A DNA stretch of 64,000 nt from ATM1 sp003577165 (GCA_030263715.1 SZPM01000009.1:19918-83917); one strand, 5' to 3'. Shown: positions 51,365 to 59,288, counted from the first letter of the stretch. Numbers and translations are program-made. The notes: generated by a model not told the origin, from the sequence alone.

Positions 51365-51985
51365 GTGGAGGGATCGTTCGAAGGTCGGCGGCGTGAGTTG
51401 GTCGCGCGACTGAAGTCCCAAGGCCTCCTGACTGAAGAGACGGAGAAGGCGTTTTTGGCCGTTCGTCGCGAGGAGTTCGTTCCCGAATCACTTCTGGATT
51501 ACGCGTACTACGATGGCGCGCTCGAACTAGCGGAAGGCTCCACGATTTCGCAGCCTTCGATGATCGCAATCATGTTGAAGGAACTGCGCGTTCAGCGGGG
51601 GATGCGAGTGCTTGAGGTGGGCAGCGGTTCCGGCTATCTATTGGCGCTACTGTCAGACTTGGGTTGCGAGGCTGTCGGGATCGAAATCAATCCACGTCTT
51701 GCGGCCGAGTCGCAGAGGACACTCGATCGGGAGGGATGTGAGGCAAGGGTGATTCAAGGCGATGCCTCTACTGCGGTCGTGGGGGGGGGCTTCGACCGCG
51801 TCGTGTTCAGCGCAGCGATCGCAGAGGTCCCAAGCTGGGCGGTGCGATTCTTGAAGCCTGGTGGGTTTGTTCTGGCGCCGATCGGAGGGCGGAACGAACA
51901 GGAACTCGTGAGGGCGACGGCCGAAAAGACAGAACGAACCGGCCGCTACTGCCGGTTCGTTCCGTTCATTCTTGAGCAGGCTTAG
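51365..51985 (+). CDS. pcm: protein-L-isoaspartate O-methyltransferase Pcm
   Basis: A 206-residue SAM-dependent repair methyltransferase. FVPESLLDYAYYDGALELAEGSTISQPSMIAIML is the substrate-side block (with the usual IxQP), VLEVGSGSGYLLALLSDLG binds SAM, and FDRVVFSAAIAEVPSWAVRFLKPGGFVLAPIG closes the site. It repairs isoaspartyl residues in aged proteins. A 9-G homopolymer at 51781-51789 codes for Gly-Gly-Gly and is a possible slippage site. Its TAG interlocks with the next stop (TTAG). Confidence 0.93.
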   Translation: MEGSFEGRRRELVARLKSQGLLTEETEKAFLAVRREEFVPESLLDYAYYDGALELAEGSTISQPSMIAIMLKELRVQRGMRVLEVGSGSGYLLALLSDLGCEAVGIEINPRLAAESQRTLDREGCEARVIQGDASTAVVGGGFDRVVFSAAIAEVPSWAVRFLKPGGFVLAPIGGRNEQELVRATAEKTERTGRYCRFVPFILEQA

Positions 51986-52563
51986 AGGCTGCGCTTGTAC
52001 TTGACCAAGAACTGATAGGTGTCTTCGTTCATCAAGACTTGGGTCGCGAAGAAGATGAGTTTTCGCTCCGTGTCACCGGGTTCCCACTGCCGCGTTTGTT
52101 CGTTGTAGACTTTGTCCACGACTCCGACGGCCGCCTTGATCTGCCCTGGGTTGAGGATTTCCTTCATTGCGTCTCGGAGCAGCAGCGCGTTCGCGAGTTT
52201 GACGCCATTGCGGTCGTTCGTGAAGTCGGCGAACATCTTGTTCATTTTCGTCAGAAACTCGTCCTTCGGGACGATGCCTTTGAGAGCTTCCTCGTGCGCC
52301 TTCTTGATCTCGGCTTCCGCCCGCTTGAGGGCGTCCGCCTCCTTCTTCTCCTGAGCAAGCACATTGCCCCTGCACTTCTCGATCTGCAGTAGCATCTTGT
52401 TCAGCTGCTCCCGATCCATGACGAGGGGAAGGATTTGATTCGCGACGTCGATCTCTTCGAGCATCGTCAAAATCGGTTCAACTTTGTAGGGATCTGAGGT
52501 TTGTGTCAGGTTGGCCGGGGCGATCATAGCGAGACCCAGCATTGGGATCAACAGCCACTTCAT
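51982..52563 (-). CDS. exported helical protein of unknown function
   Basis: A 193-residue protein with a signal peptide (KWLLIPMLGLAMIAPANLTQT). The mature part is largely helical and Lys/Glu-rich, with a central heptad-like stretch AQEKKEADALKRAEAEIKKAHEEALKG. The overall plan recalls small periplasmic helical chaperones (OmpH/Spy size), but no motif supports that. The start overlaps the upstream stop as TAATG and GGAGG lies 8 nt before it, so it is cotranslated with the three-helix membrane protein. Confidence 0.7.
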   Translation of the reverse strand: MKWLLIPMLGLAMIAPANLTQTSDPYKVEPILTMLEEIDVANQILPLVMDREQLNKMLLQIEKCRGNVLAQEKKEADALKRAEAEIKKAHEEALKGIVPKDEFLTKMNKMFADFTNDRNGVKLANALLLRDAMKEILNPGQIKAAVGVVDKVYNEQTRQWEPGDTERKLIFFATQVLMNEDTYQFLVKYKRSL

Positions 52564-52943
52564 TAGGCGCCTCCTTCTTTGCGCGATTCGATAGTTCCAT
52601 GATTCGACGCCGCCGCAGGCAGTCCGGTTTCGGCGTTCGTGACGAGAGAGAGCGTAAGGGCAGTCGCGAGCATCTGCAGGTGGACGAACGCCAGCCCCAT
52701 GAGTGTTATGACGGCGAGACCGCCAGGCGACAGTCCCTCGGGGCGGACCCATTCCTGGCTGGCAAGGATTTGCCAGCCCACCGCCAAGACCGCGAGGGAC
52801 AGCAAAACGGCTCCGATGGACGCAGCGGTGCGCGCGCCTCGAGGCCACGAACGTAGCCAGCGCGAGCCGTACATCCGACGGCGAATGGCCCAGGCGTAGG
52901 CGAGCCAGAGCAGGAACGCTGGAAGCGTGTGGAGCCAAACCAC
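52563..52943 (-). CDS. small polytopic membrane protein, unknown function
   Basis: A 126-residue protein with three hydrophobic segments (LHTLPAFLLWLAYAWAI; AASIGAVLLSLAVLAVGWQIL; GGLAVITLMGLAFVHLQMLATALTL). No family recognised. GTG start 8 nt after TAGAAT; that box uses the TAG stop codon of queF, so the promoter is partly inside the upstream coding sequence. Coupled to the exported helical protein downstream. Confidence 0.68.
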   Translation of the reverse strand: MVWLHTLPAFLLWLAYAWAIRRRMYGSRWLRSWPRGARTAASIGAVLLSLAVLAVGWQILASQEWVRPEGLSPGGLAVITLMGLAFVHLQMLATALTLSLVTNAETGLPAAASNHGTIESRKEGGA

Positions 52944-52951
52944 GGGTGAGA

Positions 52952-52957
52952 ATTCTA
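52952..52957 (-). promoter_or_regulatory. -10 box of 52943 gene, overlapping the queF stop
   Basis: TAGAAT on the minus strand within CCGGTAGAATTC (52950-52961), 8 nt before the GTG. Its first three bases are the TAG stop of queF. Confidence 0.6.
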
Positions 52958-53320
52958 CCGGTTAGGGGGCTCTTCGGCCCTGCTGCTCTGGGCGACCACG
53001 ACCGATGAGATGCCGCCCCGGACGTGGAACTCGCCGCGCACCTCGATCCAGAGAGGGTCGAACGCCGCGACGAAGTCGTCGAGCATTTCGTTCACGACGG
53101 CTTCGTAGAAGATGCCCTTGTTGCGAAAAGAGTGGTAGTACATCTTGAGCGATTTGAGTTCCACGCAAAGTTCCGCAGGGGCGTACGTGAGAGTGATCGT
53201 CGCGAAGTCCGGCTGACCGGTTTTCGGGCAAAGGCTCGTAAACTCAGGAGCGACATGCTCGATCGTGTACTCCCTGCCCGGGCGCGGATTCGGAAATGTC
53301 TCGAGTAGTTCCCGGCTCAC
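52955..53320 (-). CDS. queF: NADPH-dependent 7-cyano-7-deazaguanine reductase QueF
   Basis: A 121-residue type I (YkvM-like) QueF. The nucleophile Cys is in FTSLCPKTGQPDFATITL, the tunnelling-fold NADPH region is ELKSLKMYYHSFRNKGIFYE, and the substrate-binding Glu lies before SLK. It reduces preQ0 to preQ1 for queuosine in tRNAs with GUN anticodons, such as the tRNA-Asp here. GTG start 6 nt after TAAACA. Other queuosine genes are not in the window. Confidence 0.95.
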   Translation of the reverse strand: MSRELLETFPNPRPGREYTIEHVAPEFTSLCPKTGQPDFATITLTYAPAELCVELKSLKMYYHSFRNKGIFYEAVVNEMLDDFVAAFDPLWIEVRGEFHVRGGISSVVVAQSSRAEEPPNR

Positions 53321-53326
53321 GCGGGG

Positions 53327-53332
53327 TGTTTA
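53327..53332 (-). promoter_or_regulatory. queF: -10 box of queF (leaderless layout)
   Basis: TAAACA on the minus strand, 6 nt before the GTG at 53320. Confidence 0.45.
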
Positions 53333-53361
53333 CCCTACGCAGAAGGCGCCTGGGATGAGAG

Positions 53362-53367
53362 TAGACT
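53362..53367 (+). promoter_or_regulatory. -10 box of PAP2 gene (leaderless layout)
   Basis: TAGACT, 8 nt before the ATG at 53376. Confidence 0.5.
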
Positions 53368-53375
53368 CGGCGGCC

Positions 53376-53924
53376 ATGGAACGGATCTGGGAGCTCGACC
53401 TGCGGCTTCTGGACTCCATTAATCGGGGCTGGCACTCGCCGGAGGCAGATCGCTTTTTTGCAGGCCTCACCCTCCTCGGGCTCGATTACGTGCTCGTTCC
53501 ACTTCTGCTTCCTCTGTTTTTCCTGTCATCAACGAGGCGAGCAGCGCTCGTCGCAATCCTGTCGTGGGCCGCAGCGGGACTGCTCAACCTCCTGTTCAAG
53601 GACTTGGTCGCGAGGCCGCGCCCGAGCAATCTAGAGATGACGCTTGTCGCAAGCGACGAGCAGATATACACGAGGAGTTTTCCGAGCGGGCACACTGTGT
53701 GCGCTTTCGCGATCGCATTCGCGTTGGCTCTTGCGTTGCAAGGGAAGGCGCGGTGGCTGGCCGGCGCGACGGCGCTGACATTGGCGGCGGGGGTAGGGTT
53801 GTCGCGGATCTACCGAGGAGTTCACTGGCCCTCGGATGTCGCGGCAAGCACTCTGCTCGCCCTGGCCGTCGCCTGGACGTTAAACTCGTGGATTCCCGAT
53901 TCACGTACGAAGCATTCGAAATGA
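53376..53924 (+). CDS. PAP2-family membrane phosphatase
   Basis: A 182-residue lipid phosphatase with about five transmembrane helices. The three PAP2 signatures are KDLVARPRP, RSFPSGHT and SRIYRGVHWPSDV, with catalytic His in the last two. Probable role: undecaprenyl diphosphate or phosphatidic acid dephosphorylation. The ATG at 53376 is chosen for the TAGACT box 8 nt upstream; in-frame ATGs lie further up. Its stop overlaps the next ATG (ATGA). Confidence 0.92.
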   Translation: MERIWELDLRLLDSINRGWHSPEADRFFAGLTLLGLDYVLVPLLLPLFFLSSTRRAALVAILSWAAAGLLNLLFKDLVARPRPSNLEMTLVASDEQIYTRSFPSGHTVCAFAIAFALALALQGKARWLAGATALTLAAGVGLSRIYRGVHWPSDVAASTLLALAVAWTLNSWIPDSRTKHSK

Positions 53925-55900
53925 TCTCAATCTTGCTCGCCACTCTCGTTACTGCCGATCAGTCGCTGCCGTTCGATCCTGTCAGCGCTTGGTACGGCGG
54001 GAAGCAGTATTCCGTCGCTACGGAGAGGATTTCTGACGGCCGTTTTCGCCTTACGGCCGGTGTCCGCAAGTTCGACCTCTACGTGCGCGACGACTCCGGT
54101 CGGAAGTCGGTGATCTTGCGACCGCCGCAGGAGATCGTGCTGTCATTCCGATTGAAGGGAAAGGCACGAGCGGCACGCACCATTGCGCCGGACTCCGAGC
54201 GTGTCTTCCAGTTAGCGGCAGGTGATGCTGTGAGCAGCACGTGCGACACTCTCGTTTTCGAAGATTTGAAGCGAGCGGTTCAATTCGAGGGCCCGCTCTA
54301 CACTCTCTATTCAGGGGGAGACAGCGGCGCGATCAAAGTGGAGTTCACGAAGTTGACCGACACGCTTGAGGTGTCCGACGTCCCGTATCCGGAGTTCTCG
54401 TCGCCGAGTTATCCCGCCTGGACGATGCACGAGAACCCGGAGTGGCTCGCGATCATTCGACACCTCTACGAGAGCATGGGTTCCGTCGGCCGTGAAGCGA
54501 CGCTAGACGGGTCGCTGAAGACTCCTGAAATGCTGCAAGCCTGGGCGGTGATTTCGGCGGCGTACGGCCGCCGACTGCCTGCGAATTCGCGCCCCACGTT
54601 GACGCCAGACCTTCAGCAGCTGCTCGACCGACTCACCGGCGCGGAGAACATCCGCATCCTCGATTTGTATCCCAGGAGCGAGCCGCCAGAGGTCACGATC
54701 TGTCACGTGCGCGACGGCGCGATTGAGTACTCATTCGCCGTCGTGATCAATCCGTCGAAGAAGTATCGAACCGCGTTGGCGTCCTTTGCTGAACTGGGTC
54801 TCAATCCACTCGCCGTGTATGCGCTGTTTGATGTGCTGTCAGTGCGGCATCTCGGAATCGCGGGAGGGACGTTCGCGCTGCACGTGCCACCGGAGGGTGT
54901 TCGATGCGTTCTCATTCGGAAGCCCGCGGACGCGCCGTACGTCCTCGCGACGGACGCAGTCCTGGGTGCAGGCGGCTCGGCAACCATGGGAGCGACCTGG
55001 AACGCGGCGAAGCGAGAGCTCAGCGGCAACGTGAAGAACGTCAATCGCAGTTTGGACATATACATCGCTCGCTCTGCGTCGCAGAAAGAGTGGATGAATC
55101 CCGCCGGGAGTGTTTCCGGGGGGGGCGTCGAGGTGTCTCAGAATCGAGGCTTCTGGCGTTTGACCGTCAAGCCGACCGGTGGGGGGGAGGCCAGTTGGAG
55201 GGTGCAGTTCGCCGAATCGCGCACCGAACAAACGGCCGAGTCGGTACGCGTCGCATTCACGCCCGGAGCGCCGACGGCTGTCGTGTTCGAACGCCAACAA
55301 GATCCTACGCTTCGTACAGCGGGTTGCTACTTGTTCCGCAACGGCGCCCTCGTCGCTTACACGGCGGACTCCTTCCTCCTCGACGTCGACGTGGAACCGA
55401 ACGTCACGTACACTTACACCGTCACTCCGACCACCTATGGCCACTCGGTCGCACAGGCATCGTCCATTCTCGTGACGACTCCGAGGTGTGCGGACACTTT
55501 CCTTCATGCAATCGACCCTCTGACTTGGAAGCCGTTCTTCAGCCCCCCCGCTATCAGTCGCTCCGGCGCGGGAAGGACGATCGTCGTCGGAGGAAAACCG
55601 TCGCCGGGACTCGGGATGACTCAGCAATCCGAAGCGACGTACAGCTTTGCGCTCGGATATGAGTCCATGTCGGGCGCCGTCGCTCTGGACGATGCATCGG
55701 ACGCGGACTCGAAGGCGAACTTCACAATTCTCGGTGACGGCGTTGCACTTTGGTCGAGCGGGGAGATAGGGAAGGGAACGCCGAAGCCGTTTTCCCTCGA
55801 CGTATCGAAAGTCCGAACGCTGACCCTCCGAGTGGAGGGAACGCACGGTGCATTGCCCGTTGTTCTTACTCCGAAGTTAGTGGCGAAGCCAAGTCGGTAA
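53921..55900 (+). CDS. secreted protein with C-terminal NPCBM/NEW2 carbohydrate-binding domain
   Basis: A 659-residue protein. Signal peptide MISILLATLVTA. The N-terminal 90 residues look like a beta domain. A middle part (TLTPDLQQLLDRLTGAENIRILDLYPR, then GLNPLAVYALFDVLSVRHLG, then LHVPPEGVRCVLIRKP) recalls the C-terminal sandwich of alpha-galactosidases. The last 130 residues carry the NPCBM/NEW2 pattern (YSFALGYESMSGAVALDDASDADSKANFTILGDGVALWSSG). Likely binds or acts on extracellular glycans; no catalytic pair identified. Overlaps the PAP2 and CBS genes. Confidence 0.68.
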   Translation: MISILLATLVTADQSLPFDPVSAWYGGKQYSVATERISDGRFRLTAGVRKFDLYVRDDSGRKSVILRPPQEIVLSFRLKGKARAARTIAPDSERVFQLAAGDAVSSTCDTLVFEDLKRAVQFEGPLYTLYSGGDSGAIKVEFTKLTDTLEVSDVPYPEFSSPSYPAWTMHENPEWLAIIRHLYESMGSVGREATLDGSLKTPEMLQAWAVISAAYGRRLPANSRPTLTPDLQQLLDRLTGAENIRILDLYPRSEPPEVTICHVRDGAIEYSFAVVINPSKKYRTALASFAELGLNPLAVYALFDVLSVRHLGIAGGTFALHVPPEGVRCVLIRKPADAPYVLATDAVLGAGGSATMGATWNAAKRELSGNVKNVNRSLDIYIARSASQKEWMNPAGSVSGGGVEVSQNRGFWRLTVKPTGGGEASWRVQFAESRTEQTAESVRVAFTPGAPTAVVFERQQDPTLRTAGCYLFRNGALVAYTADSFLLDVDVEPNVTYTYTVTPTTYGHSVAQASSILVTTPRCADTFLHAIDPLTWKPFFSPPAISRSGAGRTIVVGGKPSPGLGMTQQSEATYSFALGYESMSGAVALDDASDADSKANFTILGDGVALWSSGEIGKGTPKPFSLDVSKVRTLTLRVEGTHGALPVVLTPKLVAKPSR

Positions 55901-56273
55901 GAAGGGCCTGCATCAGGTCCACGCGCATGACCACGCCCCCGAGCTTTCCTTCGATGAGGACGGGAAGCAGGCTGATGCCGCGCGTGAGCATTAGGTGTAG
56001 CGCTTCGGAGACCTCCATGTCGCCGCGCGCCGTGATCGGCGATCGCGTCGCGAAGTCGAGCGCCTTGCTGTCGCGCAGGCCGCTTACGTCTCCCTTCGCG
56101 CTCACCGCTCTCGACAGGTCTCCCTCCGTGAGCACGCCGACCGGAATTCGATCAGCGTCGACGAGGACGAGGGCGGGGAACTGATACACGTCCATCTTAT
56201 CGACCGCATCCCGAACTGTCGAGTCCAGGGAGAGGGTCGGTATGTGAACGTGCATGGCCTCGCTCAGAGTCAT
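55866..56273 (-). CDS. tandem CBS-domain protein
   Basis: A 135-residue protein made of two CBS domains: residues 1-58 (TLSLDSTVRDAVDKMDVYQFPALVLVDADRIPVGVLTEGDL) and residues 68-130 (ARGDMEVSEALHLMLTRGISLLPVL...GGVVMRVDL). CBS pairs bind adenine nucleotides as regulatory modules; nothing else is attached, so it may act in trans. ATG 7 nt after TATATT. The 3' end overlaps the NPCBM gene by 35 bp. Confidence 0.92.
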   Translation of the reverse strand: MTLSEAMHVHIPTLSLDSTVRDAVDKMDVYQFPALVLVDADRIPVGVLTEGDLSRAVSAKGDVSGLRDSKALDFATRSPITARGDMEVSEALHLMLTRGISLLPVLIEGKLGGVVMRVDLMQALLTDLASPLTSE

Positions 56274-56280
56274 CGAGTCG

Positions 56281-56286
56281 AATATA
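56281..56286 (-). promoter_or_regulatory. -10 box of CBS gene (leaderless layout)
   Basis: TATATT on the minus strand, 7 nt before the ATG at 56273. Confidence 0.55.
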
Positions 56287-56313
56287 CCGATCCGAGCGAG
56301 GTTGCGGCGTCGG

Positions 56314-56844
56314 TTATGCGGGCTTGCGCAGCCTTACTTCATCGCCGACGATCTGCAGCGAGAACATGAACGTCTCGAATCCCTGGCTGAGCCGCCGGAA
56401 GAGCCCTGCCCGCGCGTAGTCATCCGCCTGCGCGAGTTCGCCGGCGCGGCGGTAACTGCATCGGGCCAACTCGACCTCGTCGACGATCGGAACCCGCCTG
56501 ATTTTCGGTTTGCGCAACCGCTTGCCGCTCAGCTGATTGGGGAACATGCCGCCGACGAACAGGACTGCATCACCAACGGCTTGATGGAGGCTGATTGCGC
56601 GCTCCCGCTGACCAGTCGAGGGGTCGATCGCGTCTGCGTCCGTCGCCAACTTGACGACCTGAGGGAGCAGAGGCATTCCGATTCGAACCGGTGGAGCGTC
56701 CGCACGAAGGAAGCCGACCACCAGGGTGGTTAGGTACTCCTCGAGCGTGGGGTCGTTGACGCCGACCTGGACTCGCAGGCTGGTGGCGACGAGGTTCCCG
56801 AAGTGGGCTTCGAGACTTCCGCGCTGTGGGTTGACTGGTCGCAT
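56314..56844 (-). CDS. conserved protein of unknown function
   Basis: A 176-residue soluble protein. The segment RAISLHQAVGDAVLFVGGMFPNQLSG, then DEVELARCSYRRAGEL, then FRRLSQGFETFMFSLQIV resembles an uncharacterised family I recall from planctomycete and acidobacterial genomes, with the pattern HxGDxxLFxxGxFP...SYxxA...F..L...FE. No function is known. Separated by 103 bp from the ArgC-like gene and 40 bp from the CBS gene, so its operon membership is unclear. TAGTAC lies 4 nt before the ATG. Confidence 0.65.
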   Translation of the reverse strand: MRPVNPQRGSLEAHFGNLVATSLRVQVGVNDPTLEEYLTTLVVGFLRADAPPVRIGMPLLPQVVKLATDADAIDPSTGQRERAISLHQAVGDAVLFVGGMFPNQLSGKRLRKPKIRRVPIVDEVELARCSYRRAGELAQADDYARAGLFRRLSQGFETFMFSLQIVGDEVRLRKPA

Positions 56845-56947
56845 CTCGGTACTACTCCAGTCGGCCGTCCGACACCTGGTTGGCCGGCCATTCTATAGAC
56901 GTACTTTCCACGAATTCGGCTCACGCCGCAACTGGGGGCGAGCCAGG

Positions 56948-57685
56948 TTATAGGCCGAGGCCTTCTTCGAAGCCCCCCATGACGTTCATGAGGTGCACCA
57001 GTTGGGCGCTGCCGGCCTTTCCGTCCGGGTCAGCCGCCACCTTGACCTCGACAGCCCGCTGAGGTCCTTGCTCGGTGACTCGTAGGCAGTAGTTCGCGAA
57101 GGGGGCGCCGAGCAGCCCGTCCGTCACGCGTTCCTCGGAGACGCGCCGGACGAAGAAAGACCTGTCGTAGCACTCCGAGTAGACGTCGTGGATGTCTGCT
57201 TCGGAAATAGCCTCCGGGATTTGGGCCAGGCACGTGGCGGTGAGGACGGTCACCGGCGCGTCGAGCCGCGTTTCTATGCGGACGTCAACCGATCCGCCCT
57301 GCATCTCGAGCGCCGTGGGGACTTCCTCCGCGCCCTTCTGGAAGTTGAGTTCGACCGACGCGGGCAGGGTCAGCAGGCTCGCCCTCGCGAGTGGGCCGAG
57401 GCCGATGAGCGCGAGCGTCGCCGCAGGCCCTGGGCACGACGCCGCGTCCGCGCAGACGATGGGGTTGTTGTCCATCAGTTCGATCAGCCCATACGGGCCT
57501 TCCACTCTCGGATGGCCGAACAGGGCGCGTCGGTGCCAAGTCCCAACAGCGAATTCAATCTGGGGTGTGGCAGCGTCTTCGAAGTCCTCGAGCCGCACGC
57601 GGTGATGCCGGGACAGAATCGCGTAGAGCGCTTCGGGTCCCTGGGCTCGGACCGTGATCTGCGCCTCTTCGTGAGCGGTGTTCAT
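56948..57685 (-). CDS. ArgC-like protein lacking the NAD-binding domain
   Basis: A 245-residue protein that matches only the catalytic/dimerisation half of N-acetyl-gamma-glutamyl-phosphate reductase. YGLIELM, then DAASCPGPAATLALIGLGPLARASLL, aligns with the ArgC stretch YGLAEL...NPGC.PTA..L.LAPL, keeping the Cys. EADIHDVYSECYDRSFFVRRV and GSAQLVHLMNVMGGFEEGLGL match the ArgC C terminus. The N-terminal Rossmann domain (about 100 residues) is absent, and the HQHTPEI catalytic His block is not recognisable. So it is probably not a reductase. Its start overlaps the membrane-protein stop by 4 bp. Confidence 0.75.
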   Translation of the reverse strand: MNTAHEEAQITVRAQGPEALYAILSRHHRVRLEDFEDAATPQIEFAVGTWHRRALFGHPRVEGPYGLIELMDNNPIVCADAASCPGPAATLALIGLGPLARASLLTLPASVELNFQKGAEEVPTALEMQGGSVDVRIETRLDAPVTVLTATCLAQIPEAISEADIHDVYSECYDRSFFVRRVSEERVTDGLLGAPFANYCLRVTEQGPQRAVEVKVAADPDGKAGSAQLVHLMNVMGGFEEGLGL

Positions 57686-58338
57686 CGGAATATCGCCTTC
57701 TGGAACTGCTCGACGACGAACCAGATCCTCTCAATGAACACGGACATTCTCGTCATCACCGTGTTGCCGAAATAGGCGCCGAAGCCAACCATGAGCCAGA
57801 TCCGCCCCATGTTACCGGTAACTCTCAGCACCGTTCGCTTGTGATCGAAAGAGAAGAAGAAGTAAACGAGCACGCTGATGAGAGCGATCAAGAAAACCGC
57901 ATTCCGAAAAGACTCGCCCAGAAAGACGCTTCCCTCGCGGATTACGATGGGCGAACGGAAGGAATCGGTGATGACGGGCATCTGCTGCGTGAAGTTGTTG
58001 CGGATGGCTTGACCTGCTCCCGCGCCGATGACGGCTCCGAGCACAACTCGCATCAGCCACCGTGTGCGCTGAAAATAGAGGCCGTACCAGCATAAGCCGA
58101 GCAATAGAACGAAGAGGCCGCCGAAGACCCCAGTAACGCTGCGATCAGCGAAACTCGAGACCCAGGGGTCGAACCACTTCGGCTTCAGGTATTGGAACCA
58201 AGTCGTCGCAAACGCGAAGCCGGCTGTCAGGCCGATCATCAGATGCTCCGCGAGGCGATAGGCGGGGTTCTCGCGCCACAAGAGGCTGAGGACCATCAAG
58301 ACGCACAGGACGGCCATCCAGGGGCCGATCGCCTCCAT
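57682..58338 (-). CDS. polytopic membrane protein of unknown cassette
   Basis: A 218-residue protein with about six transmembrane helices (WMAVLCVLMVLSLLW; LMIGLTAGFAFATTW; GGLFVLLLGLCWYGLYF; VLGAVIGAGAGQAI; VFLIALISVLVYFFFSF; WLMVGFGAYFGNTVMTRMSVFIERI). No enzymatic motif. The ATG at 58338 shares one base with the upstream TGA (TGATG). Sandwiched between a one-domain membrane protein and the ArgC-like gene; the three form a translationally coupled unit. I recall similar pairs in Thermotogota and Cloacimonadota, unverified. Confidence 0.72.
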   Translation of the reverse strand: MEAIGPWMAVLCVLMVLSLLWRENPAYRLAEHLMIGLTAGFAFATTWFQYLKPKWFDPWVSSFADRSVTGVFGGLFVLLLGLCWYGLYFQRTRWLMRVVLGAVIGAGAGQAIRNNFTQQMPVITDSFRSPIVIREGSVFLGESFRNAVFLIALISVLVYFFFSFDHKRTVLRVTGNMGRIWLMVGFGAYFGNTVMTRMSVFIERIWFVVEQFQKAIFR

Positions 58339-59183
58339 CACCGCTGCGCCTCCGCCTTGTCGAGTCTCCTTCTGGCCCACTGTCCGAGATTCCCGAGCAC
58401 GATGCCGACGAGGAGAAGGAGGTGGCCCGCCGTTTGGCCGAGGAGCATTTTCGTGCCGAATCCGGATCGGTTGTTTCGGCGTTCGTATTCACTCCCCCCC
58501 CGAACCCCAACCAGCATTCCCTTGATGTTCCCTGCGTTGAAGAACGGATAGAGCGGTGTTGAAGAGATCGCGCATATTCCGCAAATGTAAGGTACGCGCG
58601 CTTCAGTTGTGAAGTACGTGATGTACTCTCGGTACTCCGTGTATGCGATGCTGATGACCAGCGACCAGTCGTCTGCGGTCTGAACGCGGCGAAGCCACGG
58701 AAACTCCTGCATCGGCTTCCCGAGCCGAATGTCCTTCTGTGCTACCGATCGGAAGTCCCTCGCGATGGCTTCGATGGAGATGCCTTTCGGGTCGGGCAAC
58801 TTGAACCCGATGCTCACCCAATCCTGTCCGTATTCCTTTCCATACTCGACAGCGAGGCGGTTCACCACCGGCTCCGCGAACTGCATGCCGGTCGCGATCC
58901 CGGACGCGAGGACGAACTTGAGGTCTCGCTCGAACAAGTGCCTGACGGTGTTTTCGAACTGCGCGCTGAGTTCGGCGACGGTCCCTTGGTCCCAATCTGA
59001 GTGTAGAAGCACCGGCTTCGAGCCATCCAGCTTTTCGATGGCGTTGAAGAAGCCCACGGCCTCCGGGCTGGGGCGGAGTTTCAGCTCGACGGCGCTGAAG
59101 TAAGCGAGGACGACGAACCCGATCAGGGCGACATAGAGCCAGCGAACGTCGATCTTCTCCAACTTCGCGAGCGTTCGAAGCAC
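58338..59183 (-). CDS. membrane-anchored protein of unknown cassette
   Basis: A 281-residue protein: N-terminal helix (WLYVALIGFVVLAYFSAV), an extracytoplasmic or cytoplasmic alpha/beta domain (KPVLLHSDWDQGTVAEL, RDLKFVLASG, YGKEYGQDWVSIGFKLPDPKG, VPYICGICAISSTPLYPFFNAGNIKGMLVGVRGGSEYE) and a C-terminal helix (LLLLVGIVLGNLGQWA). The GxxxGMLVGVRGGSEYE element is close to a GLLGGLKGAAEYE motif I associate with an uncharacterised family in deep-branching bacteria. Function unknown. GTG start; first gene of the three-gene cassette. Confidence 0.72.
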   Translation of the reverse strand: MLRTLAKLEKIDVRWLYVALIGFVVLAYFSAVELKLRPSPEAVGFFNAIEKLDGSKPVLLHSDWDQGTVAELSAQFENTVRHLFERDLKFVLASGIATGMQFAEPVVNRLAVEYGKEYGQDWVSIGFKLPDPKGISIEAIARDFRSVAQKDIRLGKPMQEFPWLRRVQTADDWSLVISIAYTEYREYITYFTTEARVPYICGICAISSTPLYPFFNAGNIKGMLVGVRGGSEYERRNNRSGFGTKMLLGQTAGHLLLLVGIVLGNLGQWARRRLDKAEAQR

Positions 59184-59288
59184 TCGGCATCTTTCGACCC
59201 ACTGCTCCGGAGTCCTGCCTCAGGCGGGGCCGTCGGCCGCTCCGCGCGCCCATCCAAAAAAGTCTCTCAAATCCGCCAAAAGCCGATT

